Positions 1 through 9,862 are shown, counted from the first letter of the stretch. The stretch: DNA of 64,000 nt from Pseudomonas sediminis (GCF_002741105.1 NZ_NIQU01000001.1:1054001-1118000), one strand, 5' to 3'. Notes: generated by a model from the letters alone, not told the origin. Program-made: numbers and translations.

Positions 1-1484
1 TCCTGAGCGGCCAGTTGCGTGCAGATGCTTTGCAGGCGTTCACTGGCCTCACGTGGATCGGCGCCCGGCAGGATCAGCAAAAACTCCTCGCCACCGATAC
101 GAAACACCGCATCAGTGCTGCGCAGGTTATCCAGCAGGTGCTGGGCTACCGCCTTGAGTACGTCGTCGCCGACCAGGTGGCCGCATTCGTCGTTAAGGCG
201 CTTGAAGTGATCGAGATCGATCAGGGCCAGCGCCAATGGCAGGTTCTCGCGCTGCACCCTGGCCAGTTCGCGTTCGAAGAACTCATCCAGGTAACGCCGG
301 TTGTACAACCCCGTCAGCGGATCACACAGGGCCTGTTCGCGCAGTTGTTCGTGCAGGCTGGAGATGGTGCGCAGGCGCTCCTCGCTCAGCGCCAGCGCTT
401 CGGCCAGCTTTAGCTCACTGAGGTGGCGCTGGGTCACGTCACGGATGTAGAGCATATGGCCGAGCAGGGTCGGGCCGTGCCGAGTGGCGCGCTGGATGGC
501 GCGCACGCGCACCTCGTAGTAGCGCGCGGCACTGGTCAGCGTCAGCGGCAGATCCTGCTCGGGACCGTTGTGTTCTTGCAGCAACTGCTGCAGATCGGCG
601 CCGAACACCGGCCATTGCGCCAACTCGGTGCCTTGCCATCCCGATTGCAGGCCTGCCAGTTTCAGCGCTGCCGGGTTGGCCTCGATCACACGTCCACGCG
701 GGTCGATCACCAGCACCGGATCGAGCAAGGCTTCGAGCAGCAGATGGCGGGCCACCGGCAACAGGTCGAACAGGCGTACCCCGACGATCAGCCAGGAAAA
801 AGCGATCAGGGTGAACGCGAAACTGAAGGGCGTCGGGTCGAAGCCGAACAGGGTCAAGCCGAACCCCACATAACCGACGTTGGCCACCCACGGCACCGCG
901 GTGACCAGCACGAAGGCCAGATAGTGGCGGCGATGCAGCCCCTGGCTCAATGCTGCCGCACGTGTCACCACCCCCATGCAGAAGGCCATGAACAGATAGA
1001 CATAGACGGCCGTAGCGTAGAACAACGGACCATGCTCGTAGCGCACCGGCGCACCCAGGCTGGCGTCGACCGGCGCACTGCCTGCCCCGTAGAACAGACC
1101 ATGCCAGGGGTTACTCAGCGCCAGCCCCCAGACCAGCAGCGGTACCAGACTCAAGCCGAGGATGCTGCTACGTGCCAGAGGCGCGCGCATGCTATTGACG
1201 TATTGCCAGAGGAAGACGGCCCAGAAGGTGGGCGTGGAAATGATGCCGGGCCAGGCCATGCTGGCCCAGAACATCTTGCAGTCGGCGCTGAGGAAGGTCA
1301 TTTCCAGCGCTGCAGTAACCATCCACCAGAGGCTGGCCAGATGCAGCAGGATGAAACTCTCACGTCCGGGAAAGTCGCGCTGGCGGGTCACCCAGTGCGC
1401 CAGCAGGATCACGCCGAGGCACACCAGCAGCGTCACCAATACCGGTGCCGAGAAACTCCAGCCGGAAGCCATGCAGGCCTGCAT
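1..1484 (-). CDS. Membrane-bound PAS-GGDEF diguanylate cyclase, 3' end cut by window edge
   Basis: Predicted to make cyclic di-GMP from two GTP at the inner membrane. Read on the minus strand, the N-terminal ~220 residues hold about seven hydrophobic segments like the 7TM histidine-kinase N-terminal module. A PAS-like segment follows, with a short coiled coil and then a GGDEF domain. The active-site motif is GGEEF at residues 464-468, with an RSTD inhibitory-site motif five residues before it, so product inhibition is likely. I chose the ATG at 1484 because GGAGG lies eight bases upstream; a second in-frame ATG follows at 1472. The reading frame is still open at base 1, so the last part of GGDEF, and any further domain, is missing. 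The sensed signal is unknown. Confidence 0.88.
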   Translation of the reverse strand, partial: MQACMASGWSFSAPVLVTLLVCLGVILLAHWVTRQRDFPGRESFILLHLASLWWMVTAALEMTFLSADCKMFWASMAWPGIISTPTFWAVFLWQYVNSMRAPLARSSILGLSLVPLLVWGLALSNPWHGLFYGAGSAPVDASLGAPVRYEHGPLFYATAVYVYLFMAFCMGVVTRAAALSQGLHRRHYLAFVLVTAVPWVANVGYVGFGLTLFGFDPTPFSFAFTLIAFSWLIVGVRLFDLLPVARHLLLEALLDPVLVIDPRGRVIEANPAALKLAGLQSGWQGTELAQWPVFGADLQQLLQEHNGPEQDLPLTLTSAARYYEVRVRAIQRATRHGPTLLGHMLYIRDVTQRHLSELKLAEALALSEERLRTISSLHEQLREQALCDPLTGLYNRRYLDEFFERELARVQRENLPLALALIDLDHFKRLNDECGHLVGDDVLKAVAQHLLDNLRSTDAVFRIGGEEFLLILPGADPREASERLQSICTQLAAQ

Positions 1485-1631
1485 CAGCGACGCCTCCGTA
1501 TTCCCGGCAAGGCAGCACTTGAATCACGTACACACGCGACACAAGACGACTGGGCGATGACGCGAATCGAAATACGCAAGGGCCTTCCTGACCTTCAATG
1601 CTGGATTGGCGCGGGGTGCCTAAGATACTGC

Positions 1632-1657
1632 AAAAGCCCTGCCGCAGCTGGGCTTTA
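1632..1657 (-). terminator. Probable terminator after the DUF3999 gene
   Basis: Inverted repeat AAAGCCC (1633-1639) and GGGCTTT (1650-1656), lying 15 bases beyond the DUF3999 stop in the direction of minus-strand transcription. On the minus strand the right arm runs into a short T stretch. Confidence 0.5.
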
Positions 1658-1671
1658 TTGGTCCATGTCTC

Positions 1672-3015
1672 TCAGACGTCCGGCGGGCGGCGCAGCACAC
1701 TGGCGGCCATCGCGGCCAGCAACCCAACGCCCACTAACAGTACAGCCCAGAGTCCCCAACGCTGCCAGTCCTGGCCGGAGCCGGCTTGTGGCTCGAGCGC
1801 AGAGGCAAACGCCTCGGTCAACTCGGCACGGCCAAGGCCGACAAGTCGCTCCGGCTGATAACCAGGGATCAGGGTATGCAGTGGCAAGGCTGCCGACTGC
1901 GCGCTCGAGCTACCCAAAGCCAGCCGATAAGGCGGCTCGCCACGGGCGAGAAACACCAGTTGCGTGGCACGCAGCGCGACCTGCAAGCGTGGCGTATCCA
2001 CACCCAAGCCGCCGCCCCGGGCATCCACCTGCACACGCAACTGGCGCACCGGCCAACCGGGCAGACTCAACTCATCGTTAACCACTTCACGCCCAGCCTC
2101 AGGCAGACGATAGAGTACCCCGCTTGTCAGCTGATGCCAGGCGCCCTGATCACTGCTGCGCGCCTCGAAGCGCAGTGGCGCCAGCGTATTGCTCTGTTGC
2201 AGTTCGATCCGCAGTCGCTCCAGAGGCAATGACAAGGGCAGCTGCCACTGGTACTGCCCCTCAGCGCTGGTCTGCGCCGGCATGGGATCGGACCACACCA
2301 GCGGCGCGGCCTGATGAGCCTGCCGTTGACTGCGCAGGGTAACGGCCTGCAGTTGCGGGGCCTGGGCAGGATTGCGCCACAGCAGACGCAGATACCGGGC
2401 CCGCTGGCCAGGCAGTTCGACCTGGCGCTGATCGATGCGCTCATCGGCGAAGCTCAGACGCGCCACCTGCCCTTCCCCCCAACTGCGCCAGTGCTGCAGG
2501 TCATCACTGGCCTCGATGCTGAAGCGCTGGAATCCTTCCTCGGCGCCGCTCCAGTCCAGATTCATACGCACCAGCGGCGCATCGATGGTACTGGCATCGA
2601 GCAACCAACCCCGAAGTTGCTGCTCGCTTTCGACCGGAGCATCGCCGCGCAGCTCGATCAACGTACCAGTGGTGCTGCGCTCGACGCGCAGCGCAGGTAT
2701 GTCCTGGGTATCGGCGCGGCCTCGCAACGGAAACCAGCGCACGCCATGCTCCTGTTCCTGCTGCACGGTTTCGCTACGCCCCGGAATCAACGCGTAGGCC
2801 TGCATCTGGCCGTTGCTGTCGAATACACGCAAATCGCGCAAATCGCCATGCCCGGCGGCGAGGTGAACGGTGAAGGGCAGCTCCAGGCGATACCAAGGTC
2901 CCTCACCAGCGAGTTGCAGCGCTGCGCCATGCCGATAGTCCTGAGGTTTCTCACTGGCCAGGCTGAGCGCACTCAACGACAAACCCAGGAGCAGGCCCCA
3001 ACGAATGAAGTTCAT
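1672..3015 (-). CDS. DUF3999 family membrane-anchored periplasmic protein
   Basis: Function unknown. The 447-residue product starts with a signal peptide (about residues 1-20). It continues as a long beta-rich periplasmic region, and ends with one hydrophobic segment and a short basic tail (RRPPDV), so it is probably held in the inner membrane by its C terminus. Composition and layout fit the DUF3999 family. Its start overlaps the stop of the upstream DUF2339 gene by four bases (ATGA, 3012-3015), which means coupled translation. The fixed pairing suggests the two proteins act together at the membrane, possibly in envelope maintenance, but nothing in the sequence shows a reaction. Confidence 0.82.
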   Translation of the reverse strand: MNFIRWGLLLGLSLSALSLASEKPQDYRHGAALQLAGEGPWYRLELPFTVHLAAGHGDLRDLRVFDSNGQMQAYALIPGRSETVQQEQEHGVRWFPLRGRADTQDIPALRVERSTTGTLIELRGDAPVESEQQLRGWLLDASTIDAPLVRMNLDWSGAEEGFQRFSIEASDDLQHWRSWGEGQVARLSFADERIDQRQVELPGQRARYLRLLWRNPAQAPQLQAVTLRSQRQAHQAAPLVWSDPMPAQTSAEGQYQWQLPLSLPLERLRIELQQSNTLAPLRFEARSSDQGAWHQLTSGVLYRLPEAGREVVNDELSLPGWPVRQLRVQVDARGGGLGVDTPRLQVALRATQLVFLARGEPPYRLALGSSSAQSAALPLHTLIPGYQPERLVGLGRAELTEAFASALEPQAGSGQDWQRWGLWAVLLVGVGLLAAMAASVLRRPPDV

Positions 3016-6000
3016 ACGGCAGACTCCTGTTCGTTAGCGGCCGGCTCTTCGGCCTTGCGCGGCGGTAGTGGGGCGAAATAGCCCACCACCAACAGCAGCA
3101 CACCGACACCAATGAACGACACGATACGCTCCAGGCCGCCGCGGTTGCCCAGTTCGACGAAGAACAACTTGGCCACCACCAGCGCGATCAGCGCGGCGCC
3201 GACCAGCCACAGCTCGCGACGCGCACGCAGGTGACCGAACAGCATCAGCGCCAGGGCGATCAGGGTCCAGACGATGGACAGGCCGGCCTGCACCAGCATT
3301 GAGTCGTAAAGTGCCGAGCTGTGCCAGGGCACGCCGCCCCACTGGTGCGCGGTACGCATCACCATCACGGTCAGCAGAGCGAACAACGACAGCCCAGCGA
3401 CGCCCTGCACCACTTGCTGCGCACGCGCAGGTTGCAGACCGAAGCGCGGTAGCGCATCGCGGGCCCAGACGAACAGCGCGCCCAGGCACAACAGCAGACC
3501 CAGCTCCAGCGGGTTTATCAACGGCAGGTAAGGCAGGGGATCGCTGTCGCCAGCGCTGTTGGCATTGGCCAGCCAGAACCAGGCGAGCATCGATGCTGCC
3601 AGCGGCGCCGCCGCCCATAGCCTGTACTCACGTTCGAAACTGGCCACCGGCCAGGGCAGGCGACGCGCCTGGGCCATGGCCCACAGATAGGCGGTAGGTA
3701 TCAACGCCCAGCCCAACCAGCGCCAGGCGTTGTAGTGCTCGGACAGGCTCAGCAGCAGATAACGCAGCTCCAACGCCAGCACGCCAAGCAGCAACCAGCA
3801 ACCGAGCACATGAGCGACGCTGGCGGCGATGTTCGGTAGCAGCGCGCTCAAACGCCTCAGCATCAACAGATGCGCAGCAAGCACGGCGATCCAACCCAGC
3901 CAGCCATAGTTCGCCGCCGGGTGATACAGCGGATGCCAGGCATAGGCCAGAATCAGGCCTGCCACCGGCGCCAGCAGGCTGCACAGCACGGCCAGGTCGC
4001 GCCAGCCCGTGCGCAGCGCGAGCAGCATCCAGACCAGGCTCGACACAGCGGCCAGTACCAGCAGCACGCTGGCCTGCAGCTCAACGCTGACGAAACGCAT
4101 CACCTCACTGGCCAAAGCCAGTGCCCACCAGGCCGCGCCCCAGGCCAGCAAGAGCTGACCCAGGCGCTGCAGACTGACGCCATCGAGCCCGGTTTCCCGC
4201 CCGCTGCGCGCCAGGCCGTGCAGGCGCCAGGCGCCGATCTGCGCGGCCAGGCCGAGTACAGCAGGGGTCCAGAAACCGGTGTGTGCCAGCGGTGACAGGC
4301 CCTCGCCACTGATACCCGACAGCAGCAACGGCCCAGCGGCAAGGAAGGTCAGGCCAGCGAATACCTGCAACACCAGGCTGAACAGTAAGGCCGCGCGCTG
4401 CTGCAGATAAAGCGCCAGCCACAGAATCAGCAGCCCCGTACCGCCCCACACCGCCGCGGCTGCGACCCAGGGCAGGACGAACAGCACCGCCAGGTTGATG
4501 AACACCAGGCCCACCAGCATGATCGCCGACAGTGCGCCGAGCAGCCGGCGGTTCTCGCGGATGTGCGGATCACGCGCTGCCAGCAACATGCCGGCGATCA
4601 GCCCCAAGCCAACCATCGACGCCGCCAGCAGGCCGAACCAGCCCGCGCTGAAGCTGCCACTGCCCAACAGCGAATCCAGCGCCATCTGGCCGAGGAACAG
4701 CAGGCCGCCGAACAACTGGATGGCGAAAGCGCTGTAAACGAAACTTGGCGCGGCGATACGCAGGCCGATGAACAGGGTCACCAGCCCAGCCAGCGCCCAG
4801 GCAATAGCGGTGCCGGGCGCCTCGAACATAAGCGGCGCGATCAGATAGACAAACGCTAGCCCGGCCAAACCCAGCCAGGGCAGCAGGCGGTTTTCCCAGG
4901 CGCTGGCAGCCTGTGGAGCCTGACGCAGCTGCCAGTAGCTGAACAGCAACGCCGCACCGAGCATCAGCGCACCCAGTGGCGAACCGTCGAGCAGGCTGCC
5001 GTAGCCATAATCCAGGCCACTGATAAACGCCAGGGCCGCTCCCACCTGCAGCAGCAGGGCAAAAGCACGCGCCAGCGGCCGGCCCTGACGCAGACCCAGC
5101 CAGAAGATACCAGCGCCTTCCACGGCCCAGGCCGCCGCCGTCCAGCGCGCGTCGAGACCGAGCGGAATAGCCAGGCTGGCGAACACCACGCCAAGCGCCA
5201 GGCAGGTTTCCACCAGCAACAGCGCGCGGTCGCCAGCACGCGCCTTGAGCACCCGTGCCAGCAGCAGATAGAACAGGCCCAGGCCGAGGGCACTGAAAGC
5301 GGCGGCGAATTCGATGTGTCGTACCAATGCCACCTGCAGGCCGAAGCCGACCAACGGAGGGCCGAACAGCGTGGTGGCATCGACGTAATCACCACGGCGC
5401 AGCGACCAGCGCAGCAGCTCGTCACGCGCTTCGGGCGCATCCGCCGCGTCACGCAGGGTGCGGCGGGCGAACAACAGGCCGATGGCCACGTACATCAGGA
5501 AGAACAGCAGCAGAAACGGCTCGGTGCTCCACAGCAGTTCCGGTGTATAGGAACGCAGCCCCCAGGCGAAACCGATGCCGAAGGTGCCGACGAAACCGAT
5601 CAGGTTGAGCAGACGCCAGGCCTTGAACCAGGCGATGGCAAAGATACCGGCGTTGAGCAGAGCGAAATAGGAGAACAGCGCGACATGGTTGCCGCTGCCG
5701 GTGGACGTGAGAATCGGCGCGGCGAAGCCACCCAGTGCGGCCGCAGCCGCAAGGCCGAGGGCATTCTGCTGCACGGCGAGAATCGCCGAGAACAACGTCA
5801 CCGCCACCAGCAGGCCGAGCGCCATGCCCGGATCGAGCAGCGGATGCAGGCGCATCGCGGCGAACACCGTCAGGTAAAGCACGGCGATGCCGGTGCCCTG
5901 CAACACCAGGGCGTAGTTGCGATTGCGCCGGCGCAGCCACCAGCCCAGACCGAGCAAGGCAAGGGCACTGGCGGCGACGCCCATGTAACGCAGCGCGACC

Positions 6001-6623
6001 GGCACCTCGACGCCTTCGGTGGCATAGCGCAGAAGGAAGGCCAGGCCGAGGAACAGCAGCACCACGCCGACACGCAGCACGGTGTTGCCGCCGAACAGCC
6101 AAGCCTTGGCCGCCGCGATACCGCGCTCGATCAGGTTCGGCTCACGCGGCGTTTGCTCGCGCCAGGGGCTTTGCTGCGCTGTCGGTTGAGGCTCGTGGGC
6201 GACTTGGGCCGCCAGCGGTACGGGCTCGTTGACAGGAGGTGGCGTTTCGATTTCCGGCAATGGGTCCAGCGTCCAGTCCAGCTCCGGCTGCGGCTCTTCG
6301 GCAAAGAGCGGCTCCGGTAGTGGTTCGGGCGCAGAACTGGCAACAGGTTCAGCAGACACGGGGACCGGGACAGGCTCCGGTTCACTGCGCTCGCCCTGCT
6401 CCACCTTCACCAGACGCTCGTGCATGGCACGCGTGCCGCGCTCGAAGCGTTCGGCGAAGTCCTTGAGCTGCGCGGCAAGTTGTACGTTGCGCGACTCCAA
6501 CCCTTGCAGACGTATCGCCTGGCCCAGGCTGAGGCCGATCAACCCACCAAGAAGCGCGCCCGTGACCGATTCACTGACGCCCGCACCGAGCACCAAACCG
6601 ACCAGCATGAAAATCCATTGCAT
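3012..6623 (-). CDS. DUF2339 family giant polytopic membrane protein
   Basis: Function unknown. The 1203-residue product begins with a hydrophobic hairpin, then a short coiled coil (about residues 40-75). A Pro/Glu-rich linker follows (about 75-180), and then a very long series of hydrophobic segments, well over 20, reaching to the C terminus. This is the DUF2339 layout. I start it at the ATG at 6623, whose product begins MQWIFMLVG. A longer in-frame start at 6713 adds 30 residues of poor protein character and has no better ribosome-binding site. The gene is the first of a two-gene unit with DUF3999. Its size and number of membrane passes suggest a transport or scaffold role, but no transporter motif is visible. 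Confidence 0.8.
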   Translation of the reverse strand: MQWIFMLVGLVLGAGVSESVTGALLGGLIGLSLGQAIRLQGLESRNVQLAAQLKDFAERFERGTRAMHERLVKVEQGERSEPEPVPVPVSAEPVASSAPEPLPEPLFAEEPQPELDWTLDPLPEIETPPPVNEPVPLAAQVAHEPQPTAQQSPWREQTPREPNLIERGIAAAKAWLFGGNTVLRVGVVLLFLGLAFLLRYATEGVEVPVALRYMGVAASALALLGLGWWLRRRNRNYALVLQGTGIAVLYLTVFAAMRLHPLLDPGMALGLLVAVTLFSAILAVQQNALGLAAAAALGGFAAPILTSTGSGNHVALFSYFALLNAGIFAIAWFKAWRLLNLIGFVGTFGIGFAWGLRSYTPELLWSTEPFLLLFFLMYVAIGLLFARRTLRDAADAPEARDELLRWSLRRGDYVDATTLFGPPLVGFGLQVALVRHIEFAAAFSALGLGLFYLLLARVLKARAGDRALLLVETCLALGVVFASLAIPLGLDARWTAAAWAVEGAGIFWLGLRQGRPLARAFALLLQVGAALAFISGLDYGYGSLLDGSPLGALMLGAALLFSYWQLRQAPQAASAWENRLLPWLGLAGLAFVYLIAPLMFEAPGTAIAWALAGLVTLFIGLRIAAPSFVYSAFAIQLFGGLLFLGQMALDSLLGSGSFSAGWFGLLAASMVGLGLIAGMLLAARDPHIRENRRLLGALSAIMLVGLVFINLAVLFVLPWVAAAAVWGGTGLLILWLALYLQQRAALLFSLVLQVFAGLTFLAAGPLLLSGISGEGLSPLAHTGFWTPAVLGLAAQIGAWRLHGLARSGRETGLDGVSLQRLGQLLLAWGAAWWALALASEVMRFVSVELQASVLLVLAAVSSLVWMLLALRTGWRDLAVLCSLLAPVAGLILAYAWHPLYHPAANYGWLGWIAVLAAHLLMLRRLSALLPNIAASVAHVLGCWLLLGVLALELRYLLLSLSEHYNAWRWLGWALIPTAYLWAMAQARRLPWPVASFEREYRLWAAAPLAASMLAWFWLANANSAGDSDPLPYLPLINPLELGLLLCLGALFVWARDALPRFGLQPARAQQVVQGVAGLSLFALLTVMVMRTAHQWGGVPWHSSALYDSMLVQAGLSIVWTLIALALMLFGHLRARRELWLVGAALIALVVAKLFFVELGNRGGLERIVSFIGVGVLLLVVGYFAPLPPRKAEEPAANEQESAV

Positions 6624-6852
6624 GCGTATGTCCCAACCCTGAGAAAGAGGTCGCCTCGCGCTCCTGCCGTGCCCGAGACGGGCATCAGTATAAGGAGTCG
6701 CACCAACCAACACCCAGAGAGACGACTGCCAAGCCGTTCACAGGCACAACGGAAAGCGATCAGCCGCCAGCCGGTGCTTCACAAACGCCACGCGCCCGCT
6801 ATCATCGCCGCCCCGTGACAGCAGCGGCGCAGACCGCACGATAGCCAAAACC

Positions 6853-7248
6853 ATGATAAAGCCCCGCCTGATAGCCGCTGCAGAAATCGACCGCCTGGAA
6901 ACCTGGGCCAAATACACTGCCGACATGTGCCACAGCTGCATGTCCACCTGCTGCACCATGCCGGTTGAGGTACGCCTGAATGACCTGATCCGCCTGGAGC
7001 TGGTGGACGAGTTCGAGCGCAGCGAGCCGCCGAAGAACATCGCCAAGCGCCTGCAGATGGACGGCATCGTCGAGCGCTTCAACCAGAAGTCGGGCATCTT
7101 CACCCTGATCCGCATGTCCAACAACGACTGCCTGTTCCTGGATCGCAAGACACGCCTGTGCACCGTCTACGACAAACGCCCGGACACCTGCCGCCATCAT
7201 CCCAAGGTCGGCCCGAGGCCGGGGTATTGCGCGTATAAGCCCAAATAA
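6853..7248 (+). CDS. YkgJ-family cysteine cluster protein
   Basis: A 131-residue soluble protein of the YkgJ/CxxCxxCC family, thought to bind a metal or iron-sulfur cluster. Cysteines C26, C29, C33 and C34 form the N-terminal cluster. Three more follow in the second half, in the contexts NDC, RLC and DTC, and a last one in GYC. Members of this family are often annotated as Fe-S oxidoreductases, but the reaction is not established. It stands alone between the divergent DUF2339 gene and the convergent carnitine operon, so context gives no pathway. There is no good Shine-Dalgarno match before the ATG at 6853. Confidence 0.8.
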   Translation: MIKPRLIAAAEIDRLETWAKYTADMCHSCMSTCCTMPVEVRLNDLIRLELVDEFERSEPPKNIAKRLQMDGIVERFNQKSGIFTLIRMSNNDCLFLDRKTRLCTVYDKRPDTCRHHPKVGPRPGYCAYKPK

Positions 7249-7305
7249 GGGTTGCTGCGCGGGCAGTGACGCTGGTGCGCACAGCCTGGGCGGCCCCGCG
7301 ACACC

Positions 7306-7779
7306 CTACGAGGCCCGGCGTAGGCCGATAACACGCCCGACACAGGCAGGGCATTGTAGGTTCTGCTGTTCGGCAGCCAGTTGCGTCACCCGCTCGGCCA
7401 CCTGCTCGTCGAATGGCGCCGCGCGGCCGGCCGCGCTGTCGATGTTCATCAGCATCTGTTCGCTTTCCGCGAGGCTGACGTCTTCGCCCGGCCGATAAAG
7501 ACCATGGTGGATATGCAGGCGCTTGGCGTCGTGCGCCAGCAGCTGGGTGCGCACCTCCACCCGCTCGCCCTCCTTCACCTCCGCCAGGAAGTTCAGGTGA
7601 CACTCCAGGGTGTACAGCGTGTGGCCGGTGCGGGCGCGACCGGCTTCATCCAGGCCCAGCACGTCCATCAGCGCATCGGTGGCACGACTGAAGATCAGCA
7701 GGTAGAAGGCGTCACGCAAGTGGCCGTTGTAGTCGACCCAGTCAGGGGAGATGGTGGTGCGATAGGTTGGCAGATTCAT
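7306..7779 (-). CDS. cdhB: Betainyl-CoA thioesterase of carnitine degradation
   Basis: Hydrolyses betainyl-CoA to glycine betaine and CoA, the last step from carnitine to glycine betaine. The 157-residue product has the 4-hydroxybenzoyl-CoA thioesterase hot-dog motif DYNGH (residues 16-20), where Asp16 is the expected catalytic residue. I use the ATG at 7779 (MNLPTYRTT) rather than an upstream extension to 7824, which would start inside a hairpin repeat. It is the last gene of caiX-cdhC-cdhA-cdhB, the gene order known in P. aeruginosa. The acylcarnitine hydrolase gene hocS, which follows cdhB there, is absent here. A general thioesterase role cannot be excluded from sequence alone, but the context is strong. 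Confidence 0.87.
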   Translation of the reverse strand: MNLPTYRTTISPDWVDYNGHLRDAFYLLIFSRATDALMDVLGLDEAGRARTGHTLYTLECHLNFLAEVKEGERVEVRTQLLAHDAKRLHIHHGLYRPGEDVSLAESEQMLMNIDSAAGRAAPFDEQVAERVTQLAAEQQNLQCPACVGRVIGLRRAS

Positions 7780-7810
7780 GCTCGGCTTCCGATGAGGCCC
7801 TCTCCCCCAG

Positions 7811-7877
7811 CCCCTCTCCCACAAGTGGGAGAGGGGAGCTAGATTGGAGTCGGTCTGTAGGGTGCGCCGTGCGCACC
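7811..7877. repeat. Two hairpin repeats in the cdhA-cdhB gap
   Basis: A perfect 12-bp inverted repeat with a two-base loop (7811-7822 and 7825-7836, CCCCTCTCCCAC arm) is followed by a second hairpin, GGTGCGC/GCGCACC (7861-7877). The second belongs to a dispersed GTAGGGTGCGC-type repeat, also seen near 20631 and 50934. They lie between cdhA and cdhB and may tune readthrough. Confidence 0.7.
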
Positions 7878-7890
7878 GGGAATGACTCGG

Positions 7891-8856
7891 TTACTCGGCG
7901 AACTCGAAGCCGTGCTTGGCCTTGGTTTGGCGAATCGCCTCCATAACCGCCAGCAGGCAGTCATCGCGATAGCGCTCCAGGGCATCCAGGCTGCGCTCAC
8001 CTTGCTGTTCGGCCGTGCCTTCGACCACCGCATCGATCAACCCATCGGTCAGTTCCGGCGCTTCCAGGTACGTCCAGGGCAGTTTCAGCGCCGGGCCGAA
8101 TTGCGCCATGAAGTGGCGCATACCGGCCGGGCCGCCGGCCAGGGTGTAGGTCAGGAAGCTGCCCATGAACGACCAGCGCAGACCGGCACCGAAGCGGATC
8201 GCGTCGTCGATCTCGCCGGTGGTCGCCACGCCGTCGTTGACCAGATGCAGCGCCTCGCGCCATAGCGCTTCGAGCAGGCGATCGGCGATAAATCCTGGCA
8301 CCTCCTTGCGTACATGCAGCGGGCGCATACCCAGCGACTCGTACACACTGATCGCCGCCTGCGCCGCTTCGGGCGCGGTCTTCGCCCCGCCGACTACCTC
8401 CACCAGTGGCAGCAGATACACCGGATTGAAGGGATGGCCGACCACGCAGCGCTCAGGATGAGTGGCATCTGCGTAGAATTCGCTGGGCAACAGGCCCGAG
8501 GTGCTGGAGCCGATCAACACCTTGGGGCGGGCTGCAGCGCTGATCTTGGCGTGCAGTTCGCACTTGAGTTCGAGACGCTCGGGCGCGCTTTCCTGGATGA
8601 AATCGGCATCACGCACGCAGTCCTCGATAGTGCTGACGAAGCGCAGGCGATCCAGTGCGGCGCCGGGCGCAAGACCCTGTTTTTCCAGCGCAGGCCAGGC
8701 ATTGGCCAAACGCGTGCGCAGCGCAGCCTCGGCGCCGGGCGCCGGGTCCCAGGCGATGACGTCAAGGCCGTGGGCCAGGGCACGGGCGATCCAGCCAGCG
8801 CCGATGACGCCGGTGCCGAGGGCGGCGAAAGTCTTGATATCGGTGACGAAGGTCAT
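7891..8856 (-). CDS. cdhA: L-carnitine 3-dehydrogenase
   Basis: Oxidises L-carnitine to 3-dehydrocarnitine with NAD+, the first catabolic step. The 321-residue product has the 3-hydroxyacyl-CoA dehydrogenase layout: an N-terminal Rossmann fold with GTGVIGAGW (about residues 14-22), the GHPFNP motif typical of the superfamily near the middle, and a helical C-terminal domain. Length and context match carnitine dehydrogenases. It sits between cdhC upstream and cdhB downstream in the minus-strand carnitine operon. A 118-bp gap filled with hairpin repeats separates it from cdhC. Expression is probably under CdhR, encoded divergently from caiX. Confidence 0.92.
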   Translation of the reverse strand: MTFVTDIKTFAALGTGVIGAGWIARALAHGLDVIAWDPAPGAEAALRTRLANAWPALEKQGLAPGAALDRLRFVSTIEDCVRDADFIQESAPERLELKCELHAKISAAARPKVLIGSSTSGLLPSEFYADATHPERCVVGHPFNPVYLLPLVEVVGGAKTAPEAAQAAISVYESLGMRPLHVRKEVPGFIADRLLEALWREALHLVNDGVATTGEIDDAIRFGAGLRWSFMGSFLTYTLAGGPAGMRHFMAQFGPALKLPWTYLEAPELTDGLIDAVVEGTAEQQGERSLDALERYRDDCLLAVMEAIRQTKAKHGFEFAE

Positions 8857-8870
8857 GGTTGAACTCCGGT

Positions 8871-8985
8871 AGCCCGGATGCAGTCCGGGGAATTGGCGTT
8901 AGGGAATGCCCCGGATTGCGTCCGGGCTAAGGCTGTCGCGGCTAAAGCCCCTCCCACGAGAGGAGCGCGGTGCTTCAGCCGCGAC
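8871..8985. repeat. REP-type hairpin cluster between cdhC and cdhA
   Basis: One inverted pair is built on AGCCCGGAT...ATCCGGGCT-like arms (8871-8890 with 8909-8928). A second pair is GTCGCGGCTAAAGC (8935-8948) and GCTTCAGCCGCGAC (8972-8985). The second arm of the latter reaches into the last codons of cdhC and supplies its Arg-Gly-stop end. The same GCGGCTAAAGC unit recurs near 16150, 19490 and 31050. Confidence 0.75.
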
Positions 8986-9862
8986 GCTTGAGCTTCATCT
9001 TTTCCCGCCCCTCGGCCGGGGTCAGGGCGCGACCACCAAGGCGCTCGATGATCTCGATGGCGCGCTCGACCAGTTGACCGTTGCTCGCATGCACGCCGCG
9101 ATCCAGCCAGATGTTGTCCTCCAGCCCCACCCGCACGTGGCCGCCGAGCAACATGGCCTGGGCGACCATCGGCATCTGCATGCGGCCGATGCCGAAGCCA
9201 GCCCAGGTGATGCCTGGCGGCAGGTTGTCGACCATGGCCTTCATGGTCGTGGTGTCGGCCGGCGCGCCCCAGGGAATGCCCAGGCACAGCTGGATCAGCG
9301 GATCGTCCAGCAGCCCTTCCTTGATCATCTGCTTGGCGAACCACAGGTGGCCGGTATCGAAGATTTCCAGCTCGGCCTTCACCCCTAGCTCGGTGATGCG
9401 TTTGGCGCCGGCGCGCAGTTGCGCCGGGGTGGAGACGTAGATGAAGTCGCCATCGCCGAAATTCAGCGTGCCGCAGTCCAGGGTGCAGATTTCCGGCAGC
9501 AGTTCCTCGACATGTGCCAGACGGGTGATCGGCCCGACCAAGTCGGTACCGGCGCCGAACTCCAATGGCTGCTCACCCCGGCCAATCTCCAGATCACCGC
9601 CCATGCCGGCGGTGAGGTTGATGATCACGTCGGTATCGCTTTCACGAATGCGCTCGACCAACTCACGGTACAGCGCCACATCGCGGCTCGGCTTGCCGGT
9701 CAGCGGGTCGCGCACATGGCAGTGGGCGACGGTGGCACCGGCCTTGGCCGCCTCGATGGCAGCGGCAGCGATCTCCTTTGGCGTGACCGGGATCGCCGGG
9801 TGCTTGCCGACGGTGTCGCCAGCGCCGGTCACCGCGCAGGTGACGATAACCTCGTAATTCAT
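8975..9862 (-). CDS. cdhC: Dehydrocarnitine cleavage enzyme (BKACE family)
   Basis: A beta-keto acid cleavage enzyme (BKACE, DUF849) expected to convert 3-dehydrocarnitine and acetyl-CoA into betainyl-CoA and acetoacetate. The 295-residue product shows the family metal-binding motif HCHVRD (His47, His49) at the end of the second strand, and the [11 protein letters not shown] motif towards the C terminus. Position two in the caiX-cdhC-cdhA-cdhB operon supports carnitine as substrate over other BKACE substrates. The last residues (KRRG, stop) overlap the arm of a REP-type repeat, so this end may differ between strains. Confidence 0.92.
   Translation of the reverse strand: MNYEVIVTCAVTGAGDTVGKHPAIPVTPKEIAAAAIEAAKAGATVAHCHVRDPLTGKPSRDVALYRELVERIRESDTDVIINLTAGMGGDLEIGRGEQPLEFGAGTDLVGPITRLAHVEELLPEICTLDCGTLNFGDGDFIYVSTPAQLRAGAKRITELGVKAELEIFDTGHLWFAKQMIKEGLLDDPLIQLCLGIPWGAPADTTTMKAMVDNLPPGITWAGFGIGRMQMPMVAQAMLLGGHVRVGLEDNIWLDRGVHASNGQLVERAIEIIERLGGRALTPAEGREKMKLKRRG

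Noticed and set aside
423..2081. 552-codon plus-strand frame at the left end
   Set aside because: It runs opposite the GGDEF cyclase and DUF3999 genes, both with clear motifs on the minus strand.
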